Assembly: GCA_035528435.1 (NCBI GenBank)
Contig: DATKYN010000141.1
Location: 1 to 64,000, forward strand
Direction of reading: 5' to 3'
DNA from: SG8-40 sp035528435
Lineage (GTDB): Bacteria; Pseudomonadota; Gammaproteobacteria; Burkholderiales; Eutrophovitaceae
Length of the DNA: 64,000 bases
Position numbers and translations under genes: made by a program
Notes under the pieces: model-generated
Databases searched by the model: none
Seen by the model: only the letters and a program-made list of their open reading frames with translations
Told to the model about the DNA's origin: nothing
Part shown: positions 61,677-64,000 of the stretch, one piece after another
Layout of the letters: every line of letters starts with the position of its first letter
Position numbering within the stretch: the stretch's first letter is position 1

Positions 61677-62386
61677 GCGCGCGGGTCACTCTGTCGTTAT
61701 GCCTTCTGGTTTTGAGTGTGTGGCTTGTGGCCGCCGCCCGTGCCGGACCGGTAGTCGAAGAAATATCGACAAGGCTGGCATCTGCCGATCCCGGCATAGG
61801 TGAGAAGGTTTTTGCGCAGTGCGCCGTATGTCATGTCGCCAGGCCCGGAGCAAAGTTCACGATCGGCCCCAATCTGTGGAATCTTCTCGGACGGTCGGTT
61901 GCGGCTGAACCCGGATTCGACTATTCGGAGTCGCTCAGGGGAGCATCCGGGCAATGGGATTTCGAGCGCCTCAACATTTATCTTTATGATCCCAAACTGG
62001 TGGCGCCCGAGGGGCGCATGCCATTCCCCGGAATCAAGGCGACAATGGAGCGCGCGCATCTCATCGCGTACCTGCGAACATTGAGCGACGAACCACATGC
62101 GTTACCGGACATGGGACCGGCGGCTGTGGGCGTGAGCGTCGCGGTCCCGGATGACGACCCTGAAAAATGGCAGGGTTTGCCGCCCGGTCCCGGTCGGGAG
62201 GATGTCTATTACCGCTGTGCAGCCTGTCACTCGCTGATGATCGTCAAGCAGCAAGGCCTTGACCGGGCAGCATGGGAGGAATCCCTTGACTGGATGGTGG
62301 AGGAACAGGGAATGGCACCGATCGAGGACGCCGCGACCCGTAATCGCGTGCTCGATTATCTGGCGGATAAATTCGGTCGCGATTAG
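61673..62386 (+). CDS. Dihaem cytochrome c subunit (SorB/SoxD-like)
   Basis: Electron acceptor for the adjacent molybdenum enzyme. The 237 residues start at GTG 61673, overlapping the sorA stop (GTGA). A signal peptide ends near AAARAG. Two haem c motifs are present: CAVCH (residues 50-54) and CAACH (182-186). The first domain is a class I cytochrome c with likely axial methionine in GRMPFPGIKATMERAHLIAYLRTL; the second follows a Pro-rich linker. Two-haem layout recalls SoxD rather than the single-haem SorB of Starkeya. Confidence 0.87.
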   Translation: MSARVTLSLCLLVLSVWLVAAARAGPVVEEISTRLASADPGIGEKVFAQCAVCHVARPGAKFTIGPNLWNLLGRSVAAEPGFDYSESLRGASGQWDFERLNIYLYDPKLVAPEGRMPFPGIKATMERAHLIAYLRTLSDEPHALPDMGPAAVGVSVAVPDDDPEKWQGLPPGPGREDVYYRCAACHSLMIVKQQGLDRAAWEESLDWMVEEQGMAPIEDAATRNRVLDYLADKFGRD

Positions 62387-62506
62387 CGCCTGGCCACACC
62401 GGTAACGGCGCAATCGGCACAAAGCCACTACCGGACTTGACAGATGTGCATCGCGCTGGCGATGCTGCCCCCTGCCGACAAAAGCAGAGCACTGCGGGAG
62501 GGGAAA

Positions 62507-63577
62507 ATGAAGCACAAGAAAACTGGTATCACGGCGATCTGTCTGGCCCTGATTGGCTGTGCGGTGCTGATGCCGGCGCACGCCGCGAAATACACCATGG
62601 CTATCAGCCATCTGGCGCCCGAGGACCTCAGTAATAACGAGATGCATCCGGCCATGAAGCATTTCGAGTCAATACTCGAAGCGGCTACCGGCGGCGACAT
62701 CGATGTGCAGGTCTTCGGTAACGGCCAACTTGGCTCCGAAGTGGAAACAGCGAAACAGGCCCAGGCCGGGCGCCTCGTCCAGGCTTCCCTTATTTCTTCC
62801 GGTGCCATGTCGTCTTTCTTTCCGGAATATCAGATCGTTACCACGCCGTTTCTGTTTCCCGACTATCGCATTGCGCGAGCCTATTTCGATGGCGAGTGGC
62901 ACGCCAACTTCATGCGCGGCACCTTGAAATCGGGGCTGCGTTACCTCGGCACCCTCGATGATGGCGGCGGCTTCGTCGCCTTTACCAACAACAAACGGTT
63001 GATCAGGAATGTCGTCGACCTGAAGGGGTTAAAGATTCGCGTCGAGGAAAATCCGGCGCATGTTGCAACGATGAAAGCACTTGGCGCATCGGCCACGCCG
63101 TTGCCGTGGGGTGAGGTGGTCACTGCGCTCAGCACCGGTCTTGTGGACGGACAATTCAATGCCCCCGGTGTCAGCCTTGCGTTCAAGTTGTGGGAAGTGA
63201 ACGACTACACCACGTGGAGCGGGCATGTTTACAACTCGATCTCCTGGGTAGTCAGTGACAAGTGGTTTCGCAAGTTGCCAGAACAATATCAACTCGCGGT
63301 CTTGCAGGCCGCACGCGAGGCAGTACAGGTTTCGCATGGGATCGCCGTGCTTGCCGCAATCAAGGGCTGGGAAGCTTCCTGCAAGAACTTCAAAAAATGC
63401 CACATCCTGACGCAGAGTGAAAAGCAAGCCATGGCGGCAGTCGCCCGTCCGGCCTGGAAACAATGGATCACTGCCGACTTCGGCATCGATGAACAACTTG
63501 TTGACGACCTGTGGAAAGAAGTCACACGTCTCGAAGGCGAGGTCAATCAACGCGAGATTCGTCGCTATGGACGTTGA
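62507..63577 (+). CDS. TRAP transporter substrate-binding protein DctP
   Basis: Periplasmic binding protein for a TRAP transporter, 356 residues from ATG 62507 (SD gggagggg). A signal peptide (KTGITAICLALIGCAVLMPAHA, cleavage after AHA) is followed by the DctP fold: YTMAISHLAPEDLSNNEMHPAMKHFESILEAATGG, FGNGQLGSEVE, VDLKGLKIRVEENPAHVATMKALGASATPLPWGEVVTALSTGLVDGQFN. Arg in KIRVEENP is the usual carboxylate-binding residue, so an organic acid or sulfonic acid is likely. The region 62387-62506 before it carries no other gene. Confidence 0.92.
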   Translation: MKHKKTGITAICLALIGCAVLMPAHAAKYTMAISHLAPEDLSNNEMHPAMKHFESILEAATGGDIDVQVFGNGQLGSEVETAKQAQAGRLVQASLISSGAMSSFFPEYQIVTTPFLFPDYRIARAYFDGEWHANFMRGTLKSGLRYLGTLDDGGGFVAFTNNKRLIRNVVDLKGLKIRVEENPAHVATMKALGASATPLPWGEVVTALSTGLVDGQFNAPGVSLAFKLWEVNDYTTWSGHVYNSISWVVSDKWFRKLPEQYQLAVLQAAREAVQVSHGIAVLAAIKGWEASCKNFKKCHILTQSEKQAMAAVARPAWKQWITADFGIDEQLVDDLWKEVTRLEGEVNQREIRRYGR

Positions 63578-63625
63578 CTGTCGAACGACAGGTGTCGAGT
63601 TAAATCGCAGTAAAGTCCAACCTGA

Positions 63626-63670
63626 TTTGTTCAAGCCTGGCTTGTTCAAACATGGCTTGTTCAAACATGG
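63626..63670 (+). repeat. Three-copy 15-base tandem repeat at the dctQ start
   Basis: Three 15-base units in a row: tttgttcaagcctgg (63626-63640), cttgttcaaacatgg (63641-63655) and an identical cttgttcaaacatgg (63656-63670). The dctQ ATG at 63667 is in the last unit, and the preceding unit supplies an in-frame ATG at 63652. Confidence 0.9.
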
Positions 63671-64000
63671 TTGATCAACACGGACTGTTTGGTTCTGCGC
63701 TCAGAAATATCAGCGCCAGGCTGAATACCATTGCGTTACTGGTTTGTGTCGCCTGCGTGCTGTCGATGCTGTCGATTTCCTTCATCGGATTCTTCTACAT
63801 GCTTGTCACAGGCGAAGCCCTTAGCTGGACATATTCGCTTGCGCGCCTGTTCATTCCCTGGATCGGCATGCTCAGCATCACAGTGGCTTTTCATGGTGGC
63901 GAACATGTTGCCATGAATCTGCTGTCGCGCCTGTTGCCGGCGCAGCTGGCCGTCATTCTGCGCTACGCGAGCCTTGCCGCGGTTGCCGTGTTTGCCGTCT
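63667..64000 (+). CDS. TRAP transporter small permease DctQ, 5' part
   Basis: Small membrane subunit of the TRAP transporter whose binding protein is encoded upstream; only the first 111 residues are in the window. The start ATG 63667 gives MVDQHGLFGSALRNISARLN followed by three hydrophobic segments (ALLVCVACVLSMLSISFIGFFYMLV, FIPWIGMLSITVAF, a third truncated by the edge). GEALSWTYSLARLFIPWIGM and FHGGEHVAMNLL match the DctQ family pattern. ATG 63652 in the same frame is an alternative start. The large permease DctM probably follows beyond the window. Confidence 0.85.
   Translation, partial: MVDQHGLFGSALRNISARLNTIALLVCVACVLSMLSISFIGFFYMLVTGEALSWTYSLARLFIPWIGMLSITVAFHGGEHVAMNLLSRLLPAQLAVILRYASLAAVAVFAV

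Noticed and set aside
1..64000. CRISPR arrays, tRNA, rRNA, insertion sequences or phage genes
   Set aside because: No spaced direct repeats, cloverleaf-like intergenic sequences, transposase or phage proteins were found; the only tandem repeat is the short one at 63626-63670.

Overview
This 64 kb window is chromosomal DNA from a gammaproteobacterium outside the Enterobacterales. The evidence is the rpmH-rnpA-yidD-yidC-mnmE and mnmG-rsmG-parA-parB-atp gene orders, a zapB-like/zapA/6S RNA locus, smg beside dprA and topA, and an NtrYX pair next to rsmB-fmt-def. It is the replication-origin neighbourhood: dnaA, dnaN and gyrB run left on the minus strand, rpmH onward runs right on the plus strand, and two parS sites lie about 4 kb to the right of dnaA. 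No rRNA, tRNA, insertion sequence, prophage or CRISPR array was seen.

Layout. 1-11.6 kb: central carbon metabolism on the minus strand (tkt, glk, gap, pgk, pyk, 5' part of fba), with a plus-strand glucose-type ABC transporter (gtsABCD) placed between gap and glk. 11.7-18.5 kb: minus-strand def-fmt-rsmB-DUF4390-ntrY-ntrX; the NtrX homologue has a shortened, degenerate AAA+ domain. 18.6-24.1 kb: plus-strand LysM protein, dprA, smg, topA. 24.1-29.1 kb: minus-strand gyrB, dnaN, dnaA, with no recF. 29.2-37.5 kb: rpmH, rnpA, yidD, yidC, mnmE, two parS sites, mnmG, rsmG, parA, parB. 37.5-44.7 kb: complete atpIBEFHAGDC operon with a 5' promoter and a strong terminator.

44.8-53.4 kb is the most distinctive accessory block. 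A Liv-type ABC transporter (five genes) is followed, with tight spacing or overlaps, by an M20 metallo-amidohydrolase, a fused malonate-decarboxylase-like beta/gamma carboxyltransferase, and a malonyl-CoA synthetase (MatB). I infer an uptake, deacylation and malonyl-activation pathway, possibly for an N-malonyl or related acylated compound; the substrate is unknown.

53.4-64 kb: a TauE/SafE permease, an EVE-domain protein, 6S RNA, zapA and a zapB-like gene (all minus); then plus-strand cobalamin riboswitch with a candidate intrinsic terminator and a BtuB-like TonB receptor, MsbA, a SorAB-like sulfite dehydrogenase, and a TRAP transporter whose small permease (dctQ) runs off the end. Coordinates are given for the start codons judged most likely, which in several genes lie downstream of the longest open frame.
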